NCBI GenBank assembly: GCA_026873275.1
Contig: JANTUC010000013.1
Coordinates: 930,001-994,000 of the forward strand
Source of the DNA: Pseudopithomyces maydicus
Taxonomy: Eukaryota > Ascomycota > Dothideomycetes > Pleosporales > Didymosphaeriaceae
Direction: 5' to 3'
Length of the DNA stretch: 64,000 nucleotides
The stretch's first letter is position 1; every line of letters begins with the position of its first letter. The notes under the pieces are model-generated. The model was not told the DNA's origin and ran no database searches. It saw only the letters and a list, made by a program, of their open reading frames with translations. Both the position numbers and the translations under genes were made by a program. This document shows, one piece after another, positions 20,885-32,405 of the stretch.

Positions 20885-23720
20885 ATGGCCAAAATGACAG
20901 AAACTCAAACAGTCCCTGTGAGAAAGAGCGTCGAGCTCCCACCAACACCCCCGGAGACTATCGTTGATGGCGAGGATGCCAAATCAGTCAAGTCAATAGG
21001 GGATAGCAAGGACCAACTCGACGTTCCATTACCACCGCCTTCAACGACACCTACGCAGGTTCTAGACGTAGACAAGCCAACACCAGACGCACATGTTCCG
21101 AGGGACTCCCGATTAATACGGCTTACCGGTGTTCATCCTTTCAACTGCGAGGCTCCTCTGACGGATCTTTTCAAGGAGGGCTTTTTGACATCACCCGAGC
21201 TATTCTACGTCCGGAACCACGGTCCCGTGCCAGTAGTTCAAGACGAGGACATACCTGATTGGGAGTTTTGTGTCGAAGGGTAGGTAGCTTTGTCCTCGAT
21301 CAGCCACACCTACTAATAGTTGCGATAGACTTGTAGCAAATCCGCTGAAGATTACCTTGAAGGAACTATTATCAGAGTATGAGAACGTGACATACCCTAT
21401 CACATTAGTCTGTGCAGGCAACAGAAGAAAAGAGCAGAATGTCGTGCGGAAATCGAAAGGTTTCTCATGGGGCCCAGCAGGTGTTTCCACGGCATTGTTT
21501 ACTGGCGTTGTGATGAAAGATGTGATCGAACGAGCTAGACCACTGAGAAAGGCTCGATATGTCTGTATGGAGGGCGCGGACAAGTTGGTACGTACAACAA
21601 CCTATTGATCAGATCAAACTAACAGACTGCAGCCCAACGGCTATTACGGAACTTCCGTCAAGCTGAACTGGGTAATGGATCCCAACCGTGGGATTATGCT
21701 TGCCCATAAGATGAACGGCGAGTCCCTTACACCGGACCACGGAAAGCCATTGAGAGCTGTGATTCCTGGACAGATCGGAGGCCGCAGTGTGAAATGGTTG
21801 AAGAAACTGATAATTACTGCCGAGCCTAGCGACAACTGGTATCACATATACGATAACAGAGTACTTCCGTAAGGTATCTGCCCATTTGGTCCTATACTAT
21901 TACTGACTCTGACAGCACAATGGTAGACCCAGATGAGGCAGCCAAGAACAAGAACTGGTGGATGGATGAGCGCTATGCTATCTATGATCTCAGCCCCAAC
22001 TCCGCTACTGCTGTACCAGCGCATGACGAAAAACTTGACCTCGCCACAGCACCTGAGTACTACACTGTTCAAGGATATGCCTACAGTGGAGGCGGCCGTC
22101 GCATAACGCGCGTTCAAATATCCCTTGACCAAGGGAAATCATGGAGGTTTGGTAACATCGAGTATGCAGAAGACAAGTATCGAGCTTTTGAAGACAAACA
22201 GTTATTTGGCGGAAGATTGGATATGGATTGGCGAGAAACTTGTTTTTGTTGGTCGTTTTGGAAACTCAACATCTTGGTCGAAGAACTGAAAGAGGCCAAA
22301 GACATCGTTGTAAGAGCCATGGATGAGAGCATGAATATCCAGCCAAGAGATATGTATTGGTCGGTTCTGGGCATGATGAACAACCCCTGGTTCCGCGTCG
22401 TTGTTCACAATGAGAATGGTGTATTGAGGTTCGAACATCCGACGCAACCAGCACTCATGCCAGGAGGTTGGATGGAGCGTGTGAAGAAGACTGGCGGCAA
22501 TTTGACAAATGGATCTTGGGGCGAGAGAATTGAGGGAGAACAGATAGACACGATACAGGTGGAGGCGCCTAAAGAGATCAAGATGACCAAGGACGGACTG
22601 AATCGCGAAATTACGATTGATGAGCTGAGGAAACATGACGGACCCGAGAACCCGTGGTTCGTAGTCGGTGGCGAGGTGTATGATGGCACGGCGTTCTTGG
22701 AAGGTCACCCGGGTGGCGCGCAGAGTATCATCAGTGCAGCTGGATTGGACAGTACGGACGAGTTTATGGCAATCCGTGAGTACTTCATCAACCTAGCATG
22801 AACACAACTGACAGCAAAAAGACAGTGAAACAGCCAAAGCAATGATGCCAGAGTACCACATTGGCTCGCTAGACGAGTCATCCCGCCGCATCCTTGCTGA
22901 AGGCGAACCATCCATCGACTCTTCAGAGCCGCGCCCAGTATTCCTCGACAGTAGAATCTGGACCAAGTCAATCCTTCACTCTAAAACAACAGTCTCGTGG
23001 GATACCCGCATCTTCAGTTTCAAACTTGAGCACGATGACCAATCTCTTGGTCTACCCACCGGCCAGCACCTCATGATACGACTCAAAGACCCCGTTACCC
23101 GGGAATCCATCATCCGCTCTTACACGCCTATCTCCGAAACCACGAAAAAGGGCTACTGCGATGTACTTATTAAAATATACGCAGACACGAAGGAGCGAGC
23201 AGGTGGCAAGATGACCAAGGCGCTAGATTCGATACCCGTGGGACATTTCGTCGAGATGAAGGGCCCCATCGGAAAATTCGAATACGTAGGGAAGGGAAAT
23301 TGTCTGATCAACGGCAAGCCCAAGCACGTCAAGAGGTTCTTCATGATTTGCGGCGGGTCTGGCATCACGCCGATTTTCCAGGTCCTCCGTGCCGTCATGC
23401 AGGATAAAGCCGACCCGACGACTTGCGTCGTCTTGGACGGGAATCGACTCGTCGAAGATATCCTCTGCAAAGAAGACCTGGACGTCTTTGCTAGGGACAA
23501 CGTGGATAAGTGCAAGCTGTTGTATACGCTGACGCAGGGACCGGAGGACTGGACTGGCTTGCGAGGCAGGATTGGCGCGCCTCTTTTGAAGGAGCACTGC
23601 GAGAGAGGGACGGAAGGAGAGAGCCTGGTGCTGGTATGTGGGCCTGAGGCGTTGGAGAAGGCGACGCATGCTGCTTTGTTAGAGCAGGGCTGGAAAGACG
23701 AGGAACTGTTGTTTTTCTAG
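20885..23720 (+). CDS. niaD: Nitrate reductase (NAD(P)H)
   Basis: 882-residue cytosolic enzyme reducing nitrate to nitrite. Five exons: 20885-21279, 21329-21587, 21633-21868, 21916-22775 and 22822-23720. Domains in order are a disordered Pro/Thr N-terminus (1-75), the molybdopterin domain with Mo-ligand Cys160 in VCAGNRR, the dimerisation domain, cytochrome b5 with heme His561 (HPGG) and His584, and the FAD/NAD(P)H domain with RSYTPIS, CGGSGITP and CGPEAL. The codon for His584 is split by the last intron. Length is normal for the family. Nitrite reductase follows 1.05 kb downstream on the same strand, unlike the divergent pair of Aspergillus. Confidence 0.96.
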
Positions 23721-24775
23721 AGTTGGGACTTGTACACTATACGATCACGTGGCATAGCGGGCTGGCGTTTAGGATAGGTACTTTTGGAATTTCGGTATAC
23801 ATGGGTAGACATCTGGATGCGCAATGTTGCGACGGTCTGATAGTCACACAGAAGAACACATCCTCGCAGCGCAAAAAGAGAATCATCTTGTATGTTCAAG
23901 TCAGCCAGCCAAGCATAGTGCATTGGATCATGAAGTTAATAGTGTCTTCGGACACAACTCCGCCAAAGTGAGGTAGACGGGTACCTACATAGGGCGTTCC
24001 AAACATTGAACCTACACATGCATGTACATACAATAGATATCACCTGAGCTACACAACCACGAGACACGAGCTGACTTGCAGTCTACTCCACTGTCTCTTG
24101 ACCCGGAGAAACGCCATTAGTACCTCGCATCTCCGTAGCGCCCATAGTTTCGCTCCACCCACCGGCCACCCCTGCTCCGATCCAGCCCGGCCTTATCTGC
24201 ACGCTCTTGGCACCAACTACAACGCGCGCCTTATCAGGATCGCTGCTCACCCCAGCATCCACCATGCGCGTCTGCATTTCCCCGGAGCTGCAAACATGTA
24301 GAGAATCGAATTGTCAAGAGTGCCCAACTCAACTATGACGTTTCTCCGCTTCCGCGGGCATTCTGGGAGTGGTTCGATGCACATGCGTCGCGTAGCGTGG
24401 CGCAGGGGTGCTTGCGCTATCTCGGCGTGGGAGGTTGCAATTGGGACGAAGGCAATTGGTCCAGAAGCATCGAGATGTGCCGATGTGCTGTGGTATGAGG
24501 TTTGAGCGGGAGGACACGGTAGAGAGGTTATCGGGTGATGGTTTGGAGAGGCAATTTGTGTTGGCGGCCGGAGAACTAGTGGAGATGGTTGGTACAGCGC
24601 ATGTGTCTTTTTACCCTACCCTTCTCTCAGATCCTAATGTCCTACGCTTCCATCATCCTCACTCTGCTTCTTGATTGATACCCCTTTGCTGAGCGTTTGC
24701 TCACGTGTTCTTTGCTTTTCTTTAATTCCACACCTGCCATTGATTTGTGCAAGTGAGATCGGAACATAGGCAAAG
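23721..24775. promoter_or_regulatory. Nitrate-nitrite reductase intergenic region with GATA sites
   Basis: Holds the nitrate reductase 3' end and the nitrite reductase promoter. HGATAR-type sites occur at 24193-24198 (TTATCT), 24231-24236 (TTATCA) and 24528-24533 (TTATCG). A possible degenerate minus-strand gene overlaps this interval and is listed separately. I found no CTCCGHGG site here. Confidence 0.4.
24083..24631 (-). pseudogene. Possible frameshifted small gene between nitrate genes
   Basis: Two minus-strand frames read like one protein that changes frame at a GGGG run near 24281-24285. The upstream frame (about 24631-24281) includes DASGPIAFVPIATSHAEIAQ and ELGTLDNSILYMFAAPG. The downstream frame (to 24083) reads EMQTRMVDAGVSSDPDKARV and ends WSETMGATEMRGTNG. 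One extra G would join them. No ATG start was found for the upstream frame. It could be a relic, a sequencing error in a real gene, or chance. I do not recognise the family. Confidence 0.3.
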
Positions 24776-27700
24776 ATGGAGGATATTGATCCTATACCTA
24801 CACCTGGCCTTGAGCCCAGCAGTATGCAGTCACATTCGCCACCAGACTCACCACCGCACAACCCTACTTGGGGCACAAAAGAGGCAAAGGATGCGAAGTT
24901 ACCGGTCGGGCAGTTGAACGATCCGGAGGTGAACACGCTACCTGAACGAGTGGAGGAGACACAGAAAGATATTGCAGAAACTGAGGGTCAAGTTCAGAGG
25001 AAGAAGATTGTCGTCGTAGGACTGGGCATGGTAGGCATTGCGTTCATGTGAGTAATAGGCAACGCCTAGTGTATCCAACAAGCCCACTAACAGCTCTGGC
25101 AGTGAAAAACTCCTCAAATACGACATCAAAAGACGAGAATACGATGTCATCGTCATCGGAGAAGAACCACATCTAGCTTACAACCGCGTGGGTCTCACGA
25201 GCTTCTTCCAACACCGCGAAGTCGAGAACTTGTATCTGAACCCCAAAGACTGGTACTCATCGATGCCGGAGGGATCGCTCAGCTACCATCTCAACACTCT
25301 CGTTACGGAGATCGATTCCGAAAAGAAAGAAGTTAAGACGTCAAGCGGCGATACAGTTTCATACGATGTCCTTGTTCTGGCGACGGGATCCGACGCATTA
25401 CTTCCCAAGCATACGCCAGGCCATGATGCACACGGCATCTTTGTGTACCGTACTATCGACGATCTCCAGCGACTCATAGAATTTGCGTCAACGCGAAAAG
25501 GTACCACTGGTGTCACAGTGGGTGGAGGTCTGCTCGGCCTGGAAGCCGCAAAGGCGATGATGGATCTTGATGATTTCGGAAAGGTGAAGCTGATCGAGAG
25601 GAACCGGTGGGTGCTCAGCAGGCAGTTGGATGGTGACGCTGGAGGTATGGTCGTCGAGCAAGTTCGAGCGCTGGGTCTAGATGTTATGCTCTCTAAGCGA
25701 GTTGGCAAGATTGAAGTAGATGAGAAGAACTTTGTCAAGGGCGTGGTATTTGAAGATGGCGAGAGAATGGAGTGCTCAACTATTTGCTTTGCTGTAAGTA
25801 TCGTCGTTTGGTCAATGACGATCAATACTGATATGCATAGATCGGCATCAGAGCACGCGATGAGCTTGCACGGAAGTCAGGGATCAAGTGTGCTGACCGT
25901 GGCGGCGGCATCGTAGTCGCACCCGATCTATCAACATCTACTAAAGACATCTACGCGGTCGGCGAGTGTGCAAGCTGGGAGAACCAAACATTCGGCCTCA
26001 TCGCACCTGGAGTCGAAATGGCCGACGTCCTCGCTTTCAATCTCACACAAGCAAAAGCACACACACCACGGAAATTCAAGCGACCCGATCTTAGCACGAA
26101 GCTCAAACTTCTAGGGGTCGAGGTTGCTAGCTTTGGAGACTTCTTCGCAGACCGAGACGGACCCAAGGAGATGCCTGGAAGACGACCTGCAAAGAAAGAC
26201 GGTGAGAGCGGACCCAGGGACAAAGTCAAGAATTTGACTGATGGACCAGCACCTCCGCCTGTTAAGGCGCTCACGTATAAGGATCCGTTCCAGCAGGTTT
26301 ATAAGAAATATCTATTCACAATGGATGGGAAATACCTGCTCGGTGGTATGATGATTGGCGACACGAAAGACTATGTGAAGCTGGTGCCTATGGTGAAAAA
26401 CCAAAAGCAGTTGGACATGCCACCAAGTGAGCTCATCGTCGGTGCCCAAAAGGGTGACGATGATGGTGCCGATCTCGACGACGATGTGCAAATTTGCTCT
26501 TGCCACAATGTCACCAAGGGTGATGTGGTGAAGGGTGTCAAGGATGGTTCTTGCAAGTCCATCGGCGACGTAAAGTCCTGCACAAAGGCCGGAACAGGAT
26601 GTGGGGGCTGCATGCCGCTTGTTCAAACGATCTTCAACAAAACCATGGCATCGATGGGCCAAGAAGTCAAGAACCATCTATGCCCGCATTTTGAATACTC
26701 CCGTGCTGACTTGTTCAACATCATTCATGTTAAGCGTCTCACTAGCTTTGCTGATGTAATGAAAGAGTGTGGAAGGGAGGCAGAGTCAACTGGATGCGAG
26801 GCTTGTAAGCCTGCCATCGGCTCCATCATTTCCAGTTTATTCAACAAACATCTACTGGATGGCGAGAGACGAGGCCTCCAGGATACTAACGACCGCTTTT
26901 TGGCGAACATCCAACGAAACGGAACGTTCAGTGTTGTACCTCGCATGGCTGGTGGTGAGATCACACCGGAGAAACTCATCATCATCGGCACTGTTGCCAG
27001 GAAATACAATCTCTATACCAAGATCACCGGTGGCCAGCGTATCGACATGTTCGGTGCAAAGAAACAAGACCTGCTGGCAATCTGGCAGGAATTAGTAGAT
27101 GGCGGTATGGAGTCTGGTCACGCTTACGCAAAATCACTTCGAACAGTCAAGTCATGTGTAGGAACAACCTGGTGCCGTTTCGGTGTCGGCGATAGTGTGG
27201 GTATGGCTGTGCGTCTCGAAGAGCGGTACAAGTCCATCCGAGCGCCACACAAGTTCAAGGGTGGTGTGTCCGGGTGCGTGAGAGAGTGCGCAGAAGCCCA
27301 GAATAAGGACTTTGGCCTTATCGCGACCGAGAAGGGTTTCAACATTTTCGTTGGCGGCAACGGGGGCGCGAAACCTCGACACTCAGAGTTGCTCGCCAAG
27401 GACGTTCCACCAGATGATGTTGTTCCGATTCTCGATCGCTACATCTCTTTCTACATCAGGACAGCAGATAAGTTGCAGCGGACAGCAAGGTGGATAGAAA
27501 ACCTACCTGGGGGCATCAAGTACCTGCAGGAAGTCATCCTAGAAGACAAACTTGGTATCTGTGCCGATCTTGAGAAGCAGATGCATGAGCTTGTTGGGTC
27601 GTACTTTTGCGAATGGACGGAGGTGCTCAAGAGCCCGGGAAGGAAAGCGCTCTTCAGCCAATTCGCCAACACATCAGAGAACATCGAGCCACCGATCGAG

Positions 27701-28354
27701 CCAACAAAGGAGCGCGGTCAAGAGCGTCCAAGCTACTGGCCAACAGAGTCAGTGAAAGAAGACTTCAAGGGTCACAAGTGGAGCGAACTCAGCTGGCAGC
27801 CGCTCCTCAAGGCCGAGGACTTCAGCGACCTCCCTACAGGTGACTCAAAGGCCATCAAGCGTGGCGACACCCAGCTCGCCATCTTCAAGGTCCGTGGAAA
27901 GTACTATTGCACGCAGCAAATGTGCCCGCACAAGCGCGCATTCGTGCTCAGCGACGGCCTCATCGGCGACGACATCAAGAACAACAAGCTCTGGGTGTCC
28001 TGCCCCTACCACAAGCGCAACTACGAGCTTTCGGGCCCGGAAGCCGGTCGTTGCGCCAACGACGAGCAGGTCAACATCGCGACGTTTCCCATCGAGGAGC
28101 GTGACGACGGCATGTTGTATGTCAAGCTTCCGAGCGTGGAGGAGCTGGACAGCGTGCTCGGCACCAGCAAGTTTGTGATCAAGAAGTCGGAGACGAGCGA
28201 TCCGTTCGAGAGTCTGGACAAGAAGCTGAACTCCATTCAGAAGGGTAGGAAGGGCTTTGCCGTGAGTCATCTGAAGGACGGTCTGGGTGAGAAGGGGCGA
28301 GCAGCGATGATACTTGCTGGGGGCGAGCGAGGTGCTGGCGGTCTGGACTGGTGA
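24776..28354 (+). CDS. niiA: Nitrite reductase (NAD(P)H), siroheme
   Basis: 1158-residue cytosolic enzyme reducing nitrite to ammonium. Exons are 24776-25047, 25103-25793 and 25841-28354. In order: an acidic Pro-rich leader, the FAD domain (VVVGLGMVG) and NADH domain, a BFD-type [2Fe-2S] domain with CSCHN and CGGCMP, and the ferredoxin-like halves. The siroheme/4Fe-4S ligands lie in TTWCRFGVGDS and SGCVRECAEAQNKDFG. A C-terminal Rieske-type domain has CPHK and CPYHK. Full length and all cofactor motifs suggest an active enzyme. It uses the nitrite made by the gene immediately upstream. Confidence 0.96.
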
Positions 28355-29620
28355 GGCCGCGGTATGACATCATGACTGTTGGTTGTATGAAAGCATTTGG
28401 GATGGCGTTTTGGGACGGGGCTGTGAAGTCGTCTTATCACACAGGGAGCTGTTTGTCGGTGCAGCTCGACAGACGGCTACCTACATACATTGATAGCCTT
28501 AATCATCAAAAGCAAATCTCGGCCCGTCTCCGATAGGGCTTCCTGGGCCTATGATGTTTGCAGCAATCTATGAAATGGATTCTATACGAGGAAACTCGAA
28601 ATCTAGAGAGGTAGTGTCTTCCACTTTGGGACACGCGGCCGATTTGTGAACCATGGAGTTCTGATTCTACTATCTGTGCCTACGTTTGCTGAATTTACTA
28701 GCTCAGCATGACTATCCGTCATCAGCTTTTCAGGTGCATTCAATGTGGTCGACGATGATCACCAAATCAAACTTACATCATTTGACATAACGTCATCAGC
28801 AGTGTGGTGTACAAGCGTGATAGAATTCAATAGTTCCACCAAGTAGTTAGATTGTGATACAAACGGGCTCATGCAGCCCCGGGAACCACGGCCGATTGCT
28901 TAGATAGCTTTCGCCTGCCTTCACATGCGGACGCTCCGACATATGCCTGCCCGGTTGGGCCCCGGCACATATTTATCATAGTTTATGTTGATGATGTAAC
29001 TCCACAATGATGTCTACTAGAGTCCCTCAATCTGCTTATCTCAATTTGCTGGAAGGTCCATTCGAAGGCTAAATATAGGTTTCAAATTCGTAGCTCGTGA
29101 GTCTTCAAACCACGCGACATCAGGGGTTCTGATCCATCACCAAATATCAACCCAGATCCCTGTGAAGCGTTGTGCTCCATGCATAGATAGACGGCTTCAT
29201 TCGTCCCGGCGATACGCGAATGGTCATAATTGTAGATATCACTAATATGATCTAGCGTAACGAATGAAACCAGCGCATGCAGGAATTGGCGGTGAAGAAA
29301 GTGCATGGTGGGAGTTTGTCTCCAAGTACAAGTTATGCGGAAGTACCAAGTGATTACCACCATGGTCATTCCGACTGGCCAGCGTGATTCGATGGTTACA
29401 CTTGTTTGTCCCAAGCCATCGCCAACAAGTTACTTCGCACAAACATGCTCGTGCCATAAAGGTGGTGAGATGATCAGGCTTAGGCTATGGCTGGGAATTG
29501 ATGATGTTATATACCGTCGGTAAGTTTTTCCTTTAACGACGATGAGCTCGAATTCTCTGGCTTGATTTCACCCTTTCTTCCTAAATTCGTTCCTCAACCA
29601 TCTCGGTTACAAAAATCAGA
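28355..29620. other. Intergenic region, no gene recognised
   Basis: About 1.27 kb between nitrite reductase and the next plus-strand gene. A short GC-rich patch near 28870-28970 (two GGCCCCGG-like tracts) stands in AT-richer DNA. I see no convincing coding frame on either strand. Confidence 0.4.
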
Positions 29621-30538
29621 ATGCCGAATTACTACATCATCACTAATTCTGCATGGGGCAGAAAAATTCGTATTGCCAATGCTCTAGCCAAAGCGGTACT
29701 TCCAAGTCTGCCAGTTTTTGCAAAAGTTTATAAAGGCATCAGAAACATCGTTGAGCTTCGAGATCTTATAAAGCAGGTGAAAAATTACTTCCCATCAATA
29801 AAGAATTACAAGATCGAGACAGATCTGAAAGAATTCCTTCTCTTATTAGCAAATACGCCGATGGTACCAAACTTGGATCAACTCGTTTCATACCACATCC
29901 AAGACTCTTTCGACCGGGACCTTGGTGGATTCGGGAATGGCAGTCTACCAAACGCGCGTTACAGCTTCACCATTCTTGCTGCTTTTGCCGAAGGGATGCG
30001 TTCCCGGATGCTTGGCGACGTCTTACTTTCCGTCTTTTGGCAAAACCGGCACGATGTCTTGAACCGCGAACCGAGTAACAAAATATGGCTTTGGCTCGTC
30101 GGAATAGACATTCTCAGGCCTCTGGTACCCCAACGGGCGATCGACAAATGCATTCGATTTCTCTTACAACGACAGAAGCAAGTGCGGCACCACTATAATT
30201 GCAGCGGAAGGTTCGACCCACAGTTGGAAAGACTTCTCGATAATATGGATAGGATGCTGGAGGAGATTGCCCGTGGGAGGAATTTCGACCGTGTGCTGCC
30301 TCTCCCGCGGGCAAGGACGCTGCCTCCAGTCCGAACCGTACCGATGCTGATGCCGGCGCCTGCGTGGGCGAGCGCGTATCCTTCTCCGATAATGAGTCCT
30401 TACCCAGACTACTCTCGTGATGCTGAAATGGATGAGGTGAAGCAGAGGATCGGTGATCTGGAGGTCAATCAGCAGGTTCAGGGGTATCAGATGGGTTTGG
30501 CGCCCCCACCGCTTGCGCTCGGGTGGAATAATGTATAG
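29621..30538 (+). CDS. Unknown protein with C-terminal proline-rich and coiled-coil tail
   Basis: 305 residues in one exon. The first ~200 residues are basic and helical (KVYKGIRNIVELRDLIKQVKNYFPSIKNYK, LLSVFWQNRHDVLNREPSNKIWLWL). A Pro/Ala/Met-rich linker follows (LPPVRTVPMLMPAPAWAS). The end is a short heptad-like segment (DEVKQRIGDLEVNQQVQGYQ). There is no signal peptide or clear membrane span. No family is recognised; it may be lineage-specific. It is convergent with BOS1. Confidence 0.6.
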   Translation: MPNYYIITNSAWGRKIRIANALAKAVLPSLPVFAKVYKGIRNIVELRDLIKQVKNYFPSIKNYKIETDLKEFLLLLANTPMVPNLDQLVSYHIQDSFDRDLGGFGNGSLPNARYSFTILAAFAEGMRSRMLGDVLLSVFWQNRHDVLNREPSNKIWLWLVGIDILRPLVPQRAIDKCIRFLLQRQKQVRHHYNCSGRFDPQLERLLDNMDRMLEEIARGRNFDRVLPLPRARTLPPVRTVPMLMPAPAWASAYPSPIMSPYPDYSRDAEMDEVKQRIGDLEVNQQVQGYQMGLAPPPLALGWNNV

Positions 30539-30988
30539 TATCCTCCTGTTACTTTTCCAGCAACCCATCTTTCCAGGCCGCATTCGCATGGCGTTTTCTT
30601 TATACATCATCATTATCATGTCAGTCTTACCTCTTCTGTAGATGATCACGACCAAGATGACTCCATATTTCCTTATCTCACTGTTCTCGGGATATATCCA
30701 ACGTCAAGCATCGTCTTTGGATTTGAAAGACGAAGCCCACACCATCATGCGAGAGAGGAACATGTTTCCAAGGGGCAATCTATGCATCTGATTCCGATGT
30801 CTCTACCGATGACCTACTCTTTCCTTTTGATAGATCTAGCTCTAGATAGACCTTGATAGCCAATATCTTGTAAAACGCCAGACGCCCTCGCTAAGCTCAA
30901 TGAAGTTGCCGGCCCCAACCCAATGCAAATATCGAACGTATAGACACGAAGTGAAACCTTCCTTGCCGTGCTCTTCCCACTGCTTCAG

Positions 30989-31880
30989 CTACCGCAAAAA
31001 GTGCAGCACAAGCCAGCAGAACAAGAAAAACACGACGACTCCTGTCCAGAATATCCACTTGTCCTGCTTCGCCCTCCTTTCCACCATGCGTATCGTATCC
31101 CCGCTGATGCCTAGGGTATTTGCCACGCTGTACAGCCTCCTCTGGGTTCCCTTGAGCATGTCTCTCTGGTGTCCCAAATCACCCAGCACGGCTCGTCCGC
31201 GATCCAGAAACTCGTCCAGCTGCTCAGACGTCTTGTTCATGAAGGAATTTTCCCGAAAAGCGTGCGACTCGCGCGTGTAGTCAGCGCCCATGGGAGCACC
31301 TGCCGAGTATGGATTTGCCTGGTACGGCGAGTTGGGATTGTAGGGCTTGGCGGGCTGGAATGCGGAGTGTTGGGCCGAAGCCGCGGTGACGTTGGCTTGT
31401 GCGTATGGGTTCTCGGGGGTGGCTGCGTGATGTGGCCGCCTGCCCAGGAGCTCGGTGCGGGCCTGTGTTGTTTGCTACATTGACCGGAGAGTCAGCCCAC
31501 ATAAACTACCAAGGTTGGGCGCACGGCCAGACGCCCGTAGAGACGTACCACGTCCTCGTTCGCGCTCTTTATGCGCTGGAAACTCTCCCTATACTCATCC
31601 AGTTCGGCCCTGAAGTTTTTTATCCGCTCAAAGGCTTTCTCCTGCTTTGTCTGTATGGGCTCTTGCTTTGCGAGTTTGGCATAGTCGTCGACGGTGCGGG
31701 AGAAAGATGTGAGGCTCGCGGAAATCTGGCCGTGGAGCGCAGCATTGGGGGCGGAGCTCTCAGCAAAGAGGTCCAGATCTTTCCGCAACGACGTCGACTG
31801 GCGAAGCGCCGAATTGAAGAGAGCGTTCTGTTTGCAGGGTTAGTCGATGCTGTGTGCGCCGAATGCGAAAGACAAACCAT
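30989..31880 (-). CDS. BOS1: Bos1-like Qb-SNARE (membrin) of ER-Golgi transport
   Basis: 255-residue tail-anchored SNARE. The first coding exon appears to be the ATG alone (31880-31878), followed by a 50-nt intron (GTTTGT donor, CTAAC branch, AAACAG acceptor). Exon 2 is 31827-31549 (NALFNSALRQSTSLRKDL) and exon 3 is 31474-30989. The N-terminal helices include ERIKNFRAELDEYRESFQRI. The conserved LLGRRPHHAATPENPYA segment precedes the SNARE helix (NKTSEQLDEFLDRGRAVLGD, GTQRRLYSVANTLGIS) and the C-terminal anchor WIFWTGVVVFFLFCWLVLHF. Its role is fusion of ER-derived vesicles with the Golgi. Confidence 0.9.
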
Positions 31881-32405
31881 ATTGGGTGGTTGTATGTGTT
31901 GTATGTGGCGTGTGGTGATAGGTAAAGAAAATGGTCGGGGAAGCGGAAGCGGAAGAGAAGCCAGAAAGGCCGGGTATTATGTGCAATCGTGGCAGCCTGG
32001 CAGGCGCAAACTTTTGGGTAGTTGACACTTTGCAACTGCGCTTCGGTGATGATGCGTGATTCGTTGCCAAGTAATCTTTGGCCAGAAGGGATTAGCGGGG
32101 AATCATCGTTCCCGAAGCCTTGGATGCGGCTCATCCCCTTCCCCATCCTCGCTCGCCTCACATCCTTTGGTTGCAGCGGCTGTTACACAATACGATCAGC
32201 CTCAGCCTCACGGACTTGCGACTCCTCTTTGCTACATCTGAATAGCAGAAATGAGGCCTGTGTATTCAGATACCATGTGAAGCTAGTGAAAAGAGCTATG
32301 TTAGGCATTAGAGGTGGTGTGGTCGACTAGATCACGACGAGATGACAAGTTTGATCATGCGAACATCAAGATCAAAAGAACTGAATCTCGTAATACTATC
32401 AGTGG
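31881..32405. promoter_or_regulatory. BOS1 promoter and leader with an upstream open frame
   Basis: Upstream of the BOS1 start on the minus strand there is an open frame from an ATG near 32146 that contains MSRIQGFGNDDSPLIPSG. It reads through the BOS1 start region in a different frame. It may be an upstream ORF in the BOS1 leader or chance. The interval also holds the 3' end of the permease gene's neighbourhood. Confidence 0.35.

Noticed and set aside
24301..24493. Plus-strand frame containing SPLPRAFWEWFDAHASRSVA
   Set aside because: Looks protein-like, but it mirrors the minus-strand frame that better fits a protein and has no start or splice context.
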